Source: Cunninghamia lanceolata (Eukaryota > Streptophyta > Pinopsida > Cupressales > Cupressaceae). Taken from it: 64,000 nt of DNA. Where the stretch lies: assembly GCA_027924645.1 (NCBI GenBank), contig BSBN01001752.1, forward strand, positions 11,426,001 through 11,490,000, in the 5' to 3' direction. A program made the position numbers and the translations under genes. This document shows positions 11,801 to 21,687 of the stretch, in pieces. The number at the start of each line of letters is the position of its first letter. Position 1 is the stretch's first letter. Below the pieces are notes generated by a model. It did not search any database. It was not told the origin of the DNA and worked only from the letters and a program-made list of their open reading frames with translations.

Positions 11801-12097
11801 CCAAACTTTGACTGCACATAACTTCCTTATTTGGCTAAATTTCAGGGTGATGCAAAAGGCAAACCTTCCTAGAATTTTACACTCTTTCACATGGCAAGCT
11901 TCGTGAGGAAAGATTCAGACTTTAAAATTTGGGTTCAGACTTCAAGATCATAGATACACCTGATAATTAGGCATATGCACACTGACTGATGCTATTTTAC
12001 CATTACATCCAGAGCACAAAAGCAAGGGAGCAAGCCACAGCAGGGGTCCTCATTTTGGTAAGGAGCAAAATGGGGCGTGTTGTGTAACCACACAATA
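8822..12097. repeat. Solo LTR H, related to the LTRs of element D
   Basis: The stretch starts TGTTGATCATGATG and ends CACAATA (CACAACA with one transition). It is flanked by a perfect 5-bp direct repeat GGGTG at 8817-8821 and 12098-12102, the signature of LTR element insertion followed by LTR-LTR recombination. Its two ends match those of the element D LTRs. The left end shares CTTGAAAGATA...ATCCCAAGT and AGGGGCCTTAC, and the right end shares CAGGGGTCCTCATTTTG...AGGAG.AAAATGGGGCGTGTTGTG. The middle (10740-11190) has the same style of TACAAA/TTTGTA-rich sequence. At about 3.28 kb it is longer than the D LTRs (2.73-2.78 kb) and clearly diverged from them. Confidence 0.85.
11345..11775. repeat. 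Cluster of GTCATATT...AATATGAC palindromes and TGACGTCA motifs in LTR H
   Basis: Near-identical palindromes of the form GTCATATT-N4-AATATGAC lie at 11502-11521 (perfect arms), 11618-11637 and 11754-11773, with a half-copy ending near 11397. They are spaced 116 and 136 bp apart. Between them are two exact TGACGTCA sites (11430-11437, 11473-11480) and several TGATGTCA/TGACATCA variants. TGACGTCA is the classical binding core of plant bZIP factors. The arrangement looks like amplified enhancer modules in the U3 part of the LTR. No binding factor for the larger palindrome is known to me. Confidence 0.6.
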
Positions 12098-12231
12098 GGG
12101 TGTTGGGTAGGTAGAAGTTGTATGATTCCTGACTCTTACTTGAGAAATGCCTTTTGGGGTTTTGGGCTAATGGGCTTTTAGGGTTAGGGTATGTTAATTT
12201 GTATGATCCTTGACTGATTTTCAAACAAAAG

Positions 12232-12358
12232 AGCAACAAGGATATTGTTGCACAGATCACATATGCAACACTTGCTAGAGATGTTACAATGGTAGTTGCT
12301 TACTCTCATGAGCTGCCTCGATATGGCTTGGAAGTCAGCCTTACAAACTATGTTGTGG
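12232..12358 (+). pseudogene. RPL5: Exon fragment of cytosolic ribosomal protein L5 (uL18)
   Basis: The plus strand encodes [20 protein letters not shown] followed by [15 protein letters not shown] and SLTNY. This matches the conserved N-terminal region of eukaryotic RPL5, the 5S rRNA-binding protein of the large subunit. The fragment is bounded by splice-like signals: acceptor ACAAAAG|AGC before 12232 and donor G|GTACAT after 12358. It therefore looks like one exon copied from genomic DNA rather than a retroposed cDNA. Several normally conserved residues differ and the neighbouring exons are absent, so it is not a working gene. It may be a captured fragment in the same transposon as the TPR exon. 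Confidence 0.7.
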
Positions 12359-12930
12359 GTACATTTAAATAACTCTGTTCTCTAGTCATATTTGTTGATT
12401 GACATTGGTGTGTTAGCTAAAACAAAAATTTTTTAACTCTTTTGTTGTATATTGTTTTCAATGTTAACAATAATGTTTCCTATTCTATAATTAAGGTCTA
12501 CATCAAGTAGCACCATTATTGTATAATATCGTATTATATATTAGTTCATGAACTTGCAATAGATATTGGGTGATTGAAGGATTGCGTTTTGTTTGTAGTT
12601 CAAGTGCATATGCCTTATTAGTTCATAGAAAGCTTATACACAATTTTAACTTTCAATACTAGCTTTTTGTACAATTCTTGGTGGTAAACATATCTCCCTC
12701 TCGGTCTGTTGCAAATTTCCAAGAAAGTATAAAGTTATCCTATAATGCTAAATATTAACTAAGTACACATTAAGTTTTTTGGTGAGGTGCACATTTGTAT
12801 TTTCAGTGGCATTTTACATTGCTTTACATAATGCATTAATTGGAGTACAAGTATAAACATGCTTGAATAAGTGGGTTTTGTGGGGTTGACACAAGGACTA
12901 ATAAATGCATTTAAATATGCAATTCTATAA
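12359..12930 (+). other. Noncoding sequence after the RPL5 exon
   Basis: AT-rich sequence with no gene seen. It would correspond to the intron downstream of the RPL5 exon fragment, but no further RPL5 exon was found up to 13395 or in the continuation after 26966. Confidence 0.5.
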
Positions 12931-13395
12931 GCTAGGTATACTTTTTTAAAGTCTGCTCCACAACTTTTAATCAAATCACAATGATACACTTATTTTTTCA
13001 TCTTATAAACATCTATTCTCACTGCTCATTCACATCCGGTGCATTGAAATATACAAATTATCTTTGGACCTTGATATCTAATTTACAGGGATATGCAATT
13101 TATCTTTGAACCTTAACATCTAGTGCACTCAAACATGTAATTTATCTTTAGTTCTTGGTTTACTTGGGTGTACTTTTTGCTAGTCTACTCCAATTTTACT
13201 TAGTCACAGTGATGCTCATTTTCCCATCTTATAAACATCTATTTGCACATGCTCATTCACATCTAATGCACTAGAATATACAAATTACCTTTGGATCTTC
13301 ACATCTAGTGATCTGGACTATTCAAACTTTTGTGAACATTAACATTGAATGTATTGGAATGTGTAATTTATCCTCCTATCCTTGCTTGTTGGACA
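12930..13395. repeat. Diverged tandem repeat, about 226-bp period
   Basis: Two copies share TCTTATAAACATCTATT (13001 and 13227), GCTCATTCACATC, GTGCA/ATGCACT-GAATATACAAATTA and ACTCCA...CACA-TGAT.C. Within each copy a shorter subunit of about 55-60 bp recurs, built around GTGCATT.GAATAT.CAAATTATCTTTGGACC. The second copy runs into the target site of element D. Confidence 0.6.
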
Positions 13396-16126
13396 TGTTG
13401 ATGATTGTTTTTACACATTCATAACAAAAGTTAAAATTCACAAAAATGAACCTAACTGTCTTGAAAGATATGAAGAAATCAATTAAGATTACTTAATCCC
13501 AAGTTTCTGTATGGTCAGTCTTGACCTTGCGGATAGTTCAATAGGTTAATGTGAAGCTGTAATATGCAAGGGGCCTTACTTGATTTAAGGTGTTTTATGG
13601 CTCACTGGGCTCAAATTATGCAAAAATTATCAGAAATATCAACATTTCCTGCATTCTTTTGCATAAATTTGTTACTGTATCACAAAGCTTTATATGATTT
13701 ATATTAACACAAGCTTTTCTTTTCAAATATTATGAAAATTTCCAAATATCAACTCAGTTGTTCATGTTTTCTTCAAATATCAGACAATCTCCTTTATATC
13801 TCTACGTTTAAGCTAAGTATTTCAAATGTTTGGGAAAAGTTAGAGAAATCTAAATTAAACTTCATTATGCTACATGATCTAAATGCTCTGTTATTCACGT
13901 TGTATGCAGTACAACAAACTTAATTAAATCCACAGACTAAACCTTTAAATGTAAGCCCTGAGTATTTTCACGAACATACATTCAAGATTGCAAGCTTTAA
14001 GAGATATTATTTCAAATACAAAGAAGAGCCAAAAGACACTCTGAATATAGATGTAGAATTCCAGATTCATTTATATTCAAAACACACAGTCATATATGAT
14101 TTACAATGTATGAATGACTCTTAGCTTCATTAATCAACTTCACAGAAAACTTACAACGCTTTACAGATACAATAAGAAAGCTGGATGTTCCACGCATTCC
14201 TTATTGTAGACACATGTGACCTCCTTCTATTCTAAACTAAAATGCTCTTCTATTCAAAATGCCAAGACAAATTACAACTTCCAGCTCTGTCCTACAAATC
14301 CCTGTGTAAGTCATTACAGAGTAAAGGGGCTCAATATATAGATTTGATTATCCCCAATATGGCCACAAAACCCTAGTCAATCGACGGTCTATATCTCAAT
14401 TGCAACATCAATAGTGGAAAACAAATCCTGTGAAAAATATTTGAGCAGCATACTCCATATTGAGCGTAAGGATGCCCTTTGGAAACCCTAACAGCCTCAA
14501 AATATCTTCTGTTGCTTTGCCCTTTTAATATTGCTTCTTTCCACCTGTATATCTCTTCTGACTGAAATCCTTTACTCCTTTTGCTTCTTTTGTGCTCCAC
14601 TGCCACTTTGTGATGTCATCACCATTAAAGCTCCACCTTTAATATACCTGCAAACCTGCCAACAGACATAAAAATAGATTATAAAAAATTCACGTCGCTT
14701 TCACCAATTTATACCTGTTTTGAATGTCAGATTGGCAATAATTACAACAATTAATGTGCCAAAGTTCAGCCTTCTATCTTAGTATTTGCTTTTTTAAACC
14801 CCCCTTTTTACCGTTAGTTAAACTATGCATACATCCCTTTTCTTTGTATGTTCCCTTTGTATGTTTTAACATACAAACACATATGCAAACAACCGCGACT
14901 AACGTTTTCTCCCTTTTGTCCATACTTCGTACCTTTCATTTTGTATATTTCTCTTGTATATTTTCTTGTATGAGTGCATATACAAATGACCCTATGCAAA
15001 CCTCCTTTCATTACACTTTATCTCTTTCGATGCCTTTTATTCTTTTGTATATTGGGTTATGTACATTGTAAACATACAAGCATCCCGAACATACAAAAGC
15101 TATTTAGTATTTAAGTTTCTTTTTCGCATCCGGTTTGTATCTTCAACTTGTGTCTTTCGCTTTGTATATCGGCTTGTATATCAAAAATATACATTGTTAT
15201 TTATACAAACACGATATCCGATCAGTGGGGTCCACTTTACTTTTCACTTGTATCTCCACGATGCATATAACACTTGTACCAAACCCTTAGATACAAGTCC
15301 GGATACAGACAAACTCTTTTGTATGTCCTTTCAAACTTCAACTTTTATAAACCATAGTTTACGTACCTTTCAGTTCCATGGCATGCATAAAGTGCAATGC
15401 ATATTTTGAAAGACTTTAAGGTATGATGCATCCTTTATATCAAATTTTAACCCTTCTTGAGTTCTGCATTGCATGTATATTAAAATGTATGTCTCTGAAA
15501 CATACATACAAAGCGCAAAACATATAACTATAAACTCTCATTTTATAATCCCTTCGGTTCCGTGGCATGCATATATCATTGTATATCTTCTTTGTATGTT
15601 TTCCCCTTTGCCAAACATACAAACTTGAAATGCAACCGCTAGACTTAACCGATTATTTATTTAAACTTTGAACTTTTTCGGGCCTGACTTCTATGTAAGA
15701 ATAAAGCGTTAGCAAATGCATACAAGTATAATGATTTATAAACCTGACAACTCCCTCAAGTGACTTATACCATGACTTGATATACAAATGACTTTGTATA
15801 CGAGCGACCCGATATACAAACGACTTTGTATATGCAACAACTTTGTATATGCAACATTCAAACCTTCTTATTGTACATTTTACCAAAAAAATACATATCT
15901 TGCAAAATATTGGGAATTTTAACATGGTTCAAAAAGGAATTCACCCATATTCAGCCCTAGTACTTAATGTTATTTTTTCTTTATTTTCAACAAGGTTTGT
16001 AACTTTCATTCTCTTTTTCCCTTTTACCACCAAACATACCCACACACAAAAGAAAAAGCCACAGCCACATCAGGGGTCCTCATTTTGCTAAGGAGTAAAA
16101 TGGGGCGTGTTGTGAGCATCACAACA
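13396..16126 (-). repeat. 3' LTR of element D
   Basis: About 2731 bp, matching 24187-26966 throughout. In minus orientation it starts TGTTGTGATGCTCACAACAC at 16126. The segment 14820-15900 is crowded with ATACAA and TTGTAT motifs in both orientations, for example CATACAAACAC, TTTGTATATTTC and CGATATACAAACGACTTTG. Short plus- and minus-strand reading frames of 60-116 codons here are fortuitous: they are repeated in the other LTR with altered ends and resemble no protein. Confidence 0.92.
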
Positions 16127-17076
16127 ACTAGAAACCAAACAAAACAATCAAACTAAAAGCATTAAAGAAAACTAAATGAAATAAATTCATAACTTCCAAC
16201 TATCTTTTCTACAAATCATTTTCGAACTTGAGACCTAATGTATTCAATAAGGTGCATAAATCTTCCTTTCAGTTTAAGTGGGTGCACGTGATTAATAATC
16301 CTCATCTTGAAAATCAGTTGAACAAACCAGTGACTAATATTAGCCTACATAGTTGATGTCATTCCCTCATAGCCAAACGAATAGAGCCTTGCTACCAGCA
16401 GGCGTCCATAGCCCCGACAAGGTTATCGTTACAATTCTCCTAAGTAGAGCCCCACTGCCACCAAGCGTCTATAGCCCTGGTAGAGTTACTTAGATGGCTT
16501 AATCTAGATTTTTAGTAAAATCCATTTTATTATTTTGTGTTTTTTGTATTTGATAGAGATTTCATAAGATATTATAGTTGTAACTTCATGATGCAAGGAA
16601 TGATCACTTGCCAAAATTAAGCTGAGAATTGTAATGGTAGCAAGGGTGACCTCTGATTTTTCACCTAATATCTACACTGGTATGTTCAACAAACCCAAGG
16701 ACTTTAGGTGTGTCATTGTGAGAAACTTCCCTTGAATACTCAACCCACAGTTATTGAATACAAAATTTCACAAGTCAGACAACTTTCTACATTCATGACA
16801 GTCACAACAAGTTATGCATAAATTTCAAATAATTAACCTGAATGTTCTAAAATTTCTATTATTTTCAGTGGTTGTCAGTCTACTCCTGCATACTTCAAAA
16901 CAAAACAAACATCCATGCTAAGACAACACAACACACCAACAAGCACAACAAAACAGAAACAAAAAGAACAAAACAAAAACAAACGCCAAACAAAACAAAA
17001 AAAAAAAAAAAAACAAAAACAACCCAAAACTGTACATTATTTACATTATGATACACAGAAACTAACTGCCCTCACC
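16127..17076 (-). other. 3' untranslated region of element D
   Basis: It lies between the integrase stop and the 3' LTR. A two-unit repeat near 16381-16490 (TAGAGCC...CC..C.AGCGTC.ATAGCCC..) is visible. An A/C-rich run at about 16960-17025, including 17 consecutive A, reads as T/G-rich on the element transcript. The expected polypurine tract next to the LTR is not clearly recognisable. Confidence 0.6.
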
Positions 17077-18260
17077 TCAAGCTTGAAAGTAATGTTTCAA
17101 GTGCTGGCCATTAACTGGTAATGACACATCTTCCCCTGTCAAGGTCTTGAGCCTAAAAGTATTGTCTCCTATTATTTCTGTGACCTGTAATGGATCTAAC
17201 CATAATTTGTCAAATTTTCCATGATTTCCTTTCTTTTCATGTGCTTTATCCCAACACAACACTAAGTCTAATATTCTAAACATTTTGACTCTCTCTTTTA
17301 TCAAACCATCTTTTGACTACTGCTTGATGTTTGATGAATTTCTCAATGGCTTGATCTCTTTTCTCATCTAATTGTAACATTTGTATTATTCTGGCCTCTC
17401 AATGATCATCAAAGCCTAAATATTCATTAGTAAACTTCCAAACTGGTATTCTTAAATTTACTGGAAGTATGGGATCAGTCCCATAAACTAAGTGATGAGT
17501 TGCATTGCCTAAGGATGACTTAACCTTAGTCCTATCTACCCACAGTGCATATTTCAACAATGTGTTCCACTCTCTAGGACTCTTTTCAGTTAGCTTCTTG
17601 ATTATATCCAATAAAATTTTGTTTGTAGACTTAGCTAACCCATTCCCCTGAGGATAATAGTTTGAAGAAAATTTTAAAACTGTCCCATATTCAAATGCCC
17701 ATTTAGAAAATTTTAGAGAAGAAAAAGCAAGGTCATTATCACATACCAACGAATAGGGAGTTCCAAACCTGGTTATGATGTTTTCTTCAAGGAACTTGAT
17801 AACTACCTTAGTAGTAGAGAACTTGCAACATGTGGCTTCAGTCCACCTTGTATAGTAGTCAGCTATTATTAGTATAAACTTATGTCCTACAAATGACGGA
17901 GGATTTATGACCCCAGTGAAATCTAAGCCCCATTGTGCAAATGGTCTAGACTCAATCACTGGCTATAATGGATTAGCTCGATTCCTTCCCTTGTCTGCTG
18001 TAGTTTGATAAATGTGACAACTTTGAATGTGACTCTCAGTATCTTTGAACATTGTAGGCCAGTAGTATCCTGCTCTCAATATCTTATGCATTGTAGCTAA
18101 ATGGGAACCATGAGTAGCTCCATACTTATCATGTAACTTTGACAATATCTTATCTGCTTCAGCTCTGTTTAAACATCTTAAATATATTCCTTCATGGTTC
18201 TTCTTGAATAGAAGACCTCCTTGTACCATATACTTTTGTGCTTTAATCTTTAAATCTCTC
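17077..18260 (-). pseudogene. Integrase (element D)
   Basis: The HHCC zinc-binding part is at 17963-18229 (HGSHLATMHKILRAGYYWP, then CHIYQ with one Cys replaced). The catalytic core at 17399-17959 has QWGLDFTG (first Asp), LVCDNDLAF (second Asp) and YYPQGNGLAKSTNK. In the last motif the family has AES, so the catalytic Glu has become Lys. The C-terminal part at 17077-17304 ends LPVNGQHLKHYFQA, typical of Tat-like integrases. Stops separate the three pieces. Confidence 0.9.
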
Positions 18261-18299
18261 CTCTAGGAAGATTTCATCTTATTTGGATATTTGCTTGAT

Positions 18300-18883
18300 A
18301 TTAGAAAAGTGTTCAAATCATCATACCACCCTGATGCATCACTAGAATTCAACACATACTACTGTTTCACCAAATTTGGATCTGTGTTTGCTATGGTCTG
18401 CACTAATGCTTGTCCTCTAACCAACTTCATTGGGATAATTTCCATATCAAACTCTTGCAATGTTGTAATCCATTTGGCTCTTTTCTCTCCAGGCTCATTC
18501 TGTATTAGTAGCATCTTCACGGCTGCATCTGGTACTATGGATTTAACCTAACTACGTAAGATATAATGTCTAAACTTTTTCACTACTCTTACTAATGCAA
18601 ATGCCTATCCTTCTATATTAAGATATTTTATTTGTGCATCCTTCAGAGGTGCACTCATGAAGGCTATGGGTTTTTCTTCGTTGTCTTCTCCCTTTTGTGT
18701 CAAAGCAGCCGCAACTAAATGTGAAGATGCAAAAGAATAAATGTAAAATGGATTTGTATAATCTAGACTTGTCAACACAGGAGCATCATAAATGGCTTCC
18801 TTAATATCTTCAAATCCATCTTTAGCTACTGGTGTCCATTCTATCTTTGCATCCTTCTTCAGCATGGTGTTCAATGGTTGCAC
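18300..18883 (-). pseudogene. Ty3/gypsy RNase H following RT (element D)
   Basis: The start reads IEWTPVAKDGFEDIKEAI and YIYSFASSHLVAAALTQKG, where the first Asp of the family (usually YLAVS/D) is not retained. It continues KPIAFMSAPLKDAQIKYLNIEG and, after a stop, FALVRVVKKFRHYIL. The end IPMKLVRGQALVQTIA is the usual boundary motif (GQALA) of Tat and Athila RNase H. This is the native domain in its normal position; the second RNase H of this element lies upstream of RT. Confidence 0.8.
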
Positions 18884-18889
18884 AATTTC

Positions 18890-19972
18890 TGCAAACCTTG
18901 TAATAAACTTCCTGACAAAATTAATCTTACCAAAAAATGACTTTAGTTCTTTCTTACTATTTGGTAATTACAATTTCTTTATTCCTTCTATTCTATCAGG
19001 ATCAATAGATATCCCATTTTCAGAAATGACATGTCCTAATAATTTTCCTTCAGTTACGCCAAATGAACATTTCTTTGGGTTAAGGGAAATCCCGTACCTT
19101 TCACATCTTTTAAGTACTCTTCTCAGATCTTCAACATGAGTGGATGCATCTTTAGAGTAAATAGTTAAATCATCCATATAAATAACAATGCACTTACCTA
19201 ATAATCCATGGAATGCAATGTCCATGGCTCATCGAAATGTGGCACCTGCATTGATTAGACCAAAAGGCATTCTTCTATATGCATAATTTCTCCATTTGCA
19301 AGTAAAAGTGGTCTTCAACCTATCCTCTTTATCTATTAAGACCTGGTTATATCTTGAGAATCCATCTACAAAATACATCATCTTAGACCCATTTATTGTT
19401 TGTAGTACTTCATCTATGGGAGGTAGGGGATAATTATCTTTTTCAGATGCCTTGTTCAAATTTCTAAAATCTACACATAACCTAATGTCTCCACTTTTCT
19501 TTCTCATAGGTACTAAATTAGCTACCTAGGTTGAATGTCTGACTGGGAAAATTATTCTGGCAGACAACAATTTTTTCACTTCTTCAAAGATTAAAGGCTC
19601 TAAAACAACATTCACATGCCTTTGTTTCTGCCTAAATGGTTTAACATCGGGTTTCAAGGGTATCACATGAGTTATGATGGATGTATCATATGTTTTCAAA
19701 TCTTCATACGTCCATGCTATGACATGTTTGTACTCTTTTAGAACATCCACAATTTCTTTTCTCAACTCTTCAGAGTAAGCCTTTCCAATAAGTACATTTT
19801 GTGGACTCTGCTCTGTTCCAAGGTTATACGGATCACACTCACCTCCCTCAGTTTTGGGCAACTCCTTCTGTCTTACTACCCCATCAAAGTCAAAAATTTG
19901 TTCTAACTCAATTACCCCCTTAGGTAAGAAATTACTTTTCAGGTTGATTATGTCTTCTTCATCCCAAGACAC
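18890..19972 (-). pseudogene. Reverse transcriptase (element D)
   Basis: Upstream of RT, the segment CDPYNLGTEQSPQNVLIGK, VIAWTYEDLKTYD and THVIPLKPDVKPFRQKQR is the conserved Tat/Athila lead-in. RT motifs follow: RKKSGDIRLCVDFRNLNKA, DNYPLPPIDEV, YRRMPFGLINAGATF and CIVIYMDDLTIYSK, with an intact YMDD at about 19169-19180. They end in NPKKCSFGVTEGKLLGHVIS. Stops include TAG for Trp before VANLVP and one after GATFR. Confidence 0.92.
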
Positions 19973-20129
19973 ATTAGGCCTTTCTTGTTCATCAATAATT
20001 TGAGCTTCAAATACCTCATTACAAGTTAGAAAATCTACAATTTACTGATCCCCTTCAAATATCTGAAAATGAGTAACATTATCTGGTATGCTAGGAACAT
20101 TTACTAATTCAACAACAAATCTTTTTAAA

Positions 20130-20713
20130 CCTAACAATGTTAAGGGTTCTAAAGTGCTAGCAGCAACTGCTAATGCATCTGGTCTATGGTTCAATTATCT
20201 AGGGATATGTTCTATGTTGAAAGCATCAAATGAATCTATCAAATCCCACACCGTATGCCTGTAACAAACCATCTTTTTGTAGTTGCATGCATACAATTTC
20301 CTTACTTTCCTGACCACTAGCTCATAATCTGAAGATACCCTGATCATTTTTACTTTTTTCTTGATAGCCATAACAAGTCCATAAATCAAAGCTTCATATT
20401 TTGCAACGTTGTTAGTACAAGAAAATTGTAGCCTATATGCTGCTAAATATGACTTACCATAAGGATCTATAAGCTCCACACCTGCACCTTGTTTAGATTT
20501 AGATCTGTCACATTTCAGTGTCCACATGCCATCTTTATTCTTTTGACCCTTTATTTTGGCATGTTTTGCTTTTTCTATCACATGTGAGGTGCTATCTTGT
20601 TCATTCATAGGCAATTCATTTTGACCTACTTGTATATTTATACTTTCAGTTTGTAAATCAGAATGATAAACACTCTTGTCCTCTGTTTCTTCTTTTAAAT
20701 CTAGGATCAACAT
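20130..20713 (-). pseudogene. Additional (archaeal-type) RNase H located between protease and RT (element D)
   Basis: The segment shows the pattern of the second RNase H of Tat retrotransposons. WTLKCDRSKSKQGAGVELI carries the first Asp, FSCTNNVAKYEALIYGLVMA the Glu, RVSSDYELVV the second Asp, and NHRPDALAVAAS the last Asp. So all four D-E-D-D positions are still present, although one stop (TAA) precedes NHRPD. Its location is notable: it lies upstream of RT, after the protease, rather than after the native RNase H. I infer that it assists or replaces the degenerate RNase H that follows RT. Confidence 0.82.
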
Positions 20714-20725
20714 ATCTATGTTATT

Positions 20726-21117
20726 CTAAAAGTATTTCTCTGGTTGATTAGGATTAACCTTTCCTTCTTGCAGTCCTACTCCCTTTGTGCATTTTATGTA
20801 TTGATATTCAATAATATCTCTACACATTCCACAATTTTCTTCAGAATGAGGTTTATCATGAACTCCACACATGTTTTTATACAATTTGCATTGAACTAAA
20901 TATTTTGTTCCATGCACCTTTCCATTTCTTGTCTAATGACCTGACCGAAACTGTTTATTGCATTACTCTCTTCATTAGAAGAATTTCCATCAGACTCAAT
21001 GAACAACACTGTTTCCTTACTAACACGTTTTTCTCTAAAATTTAACATCAGGATTTCTTCAATTTGTGCTCCTTTGTTAGTAATTCTATAAACACCAGGT
21101 TCAACAGAAGCATACAA
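20726..21117 (-). pseudogene. Protease-to-RNase H linker with Cys/His cluster (element D)
   Basis: Two overlapping open stretches connect the protease with the upstream RNase H. The distal one (20726-20917) contains a cluster Cys-x6-CGVHDKPH-x4-CGMC followed by another Cys ten residues later, which could bind zinc. The proximal one has YRITNKGAQIEEILMLN. I do not recognise the domain. It may be a linker specific to this lineage. Confidence 0.45.
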
Positions 21118-21138
21118 TATCTTATTAGTCCTATTGTA

Positions 21139-21687
21139 TTATGTAATCATGTGTTTCATCCTAGGTTCTGCTTCTATCCTGATCTGATTTGGAACACCTC
21201 TCCAAGGTAACCACATATGTGAAAAATCAGTGGCCATATATCCATTCAATGTTTTAGACCAGTCTCTACTCAACAACATCCCATAATTCATAGGTATATC
21301 CACTATCTGAATGTCAATAAACTGACTTACCCTAGGATCTGAGGCTAATTGCATTTGAATATGCATCAGTTCTCCTATCACATTAACCTCTGTTTTATCC
21401 AACTGTGTAACAACCTTGGCAGATTTGGTGGGAGTCAGCCCTAAAGTTTTGCATATTCCTAAAGGCATTACATTAGCTGATGCACCCGAATCTACCATGC
21501 AATTATGTATGTTCTTTCCACACATTCTAATGGTTAACAAGAAAGGAGGAGCATCCTTCTTATCTGCATACATTACCACATTAGTGTTGGAAGGCTGCTT
21601 AATTTTCTTACCCTTTTCTTTGGGTTGTGCATCTCTACTAGGAACACTCACATCAATAGAAACCTCACCTATCATAGATGTATCCAA
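21139..21687 (-). pseudogene. Aspartic protease (element D)
   Basis: The core reads PPFLLTIRMCGKNIHNCMVD then SGASANVMPLGICKTLGL. It keeps an intact DSGAS active site and the flap-like NVIGELMHIQMQ, and ends in MNYGMLLSRDWSKTLNGYM. This arrangement (VDSGASANVMP...LLGRDW) is typical of plant Tat/Athila proteases. This 182-codon stretch is unbroken by stops. Confidence 0.88.

Noticed and set aside
12232..12358. A functional RPL5 gene
   Set aside because: Only one exon is present, with changes at conserved positions, and no neighbouring exons on either side of the inserted elements.
13299..13320. CTAGTG as the second CACTA terminus (also CTAGTG at 13116, 45212 and elsewhere)
   Set aside because: None is preceded by the mirrored TIR bases or by subterminal TGACTAAA/TTTAGTCA repeats.
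14754..16091. Plus-strand open frames of 82-116 codons in the left D LTR (and their copies at 25570-26842)
   Set aside because: They lie in LTR noncoding DNA, differ in extent between the two LTRs, and resemble no protein; the ATACAA/TTGTAT repeats account for the open frames.
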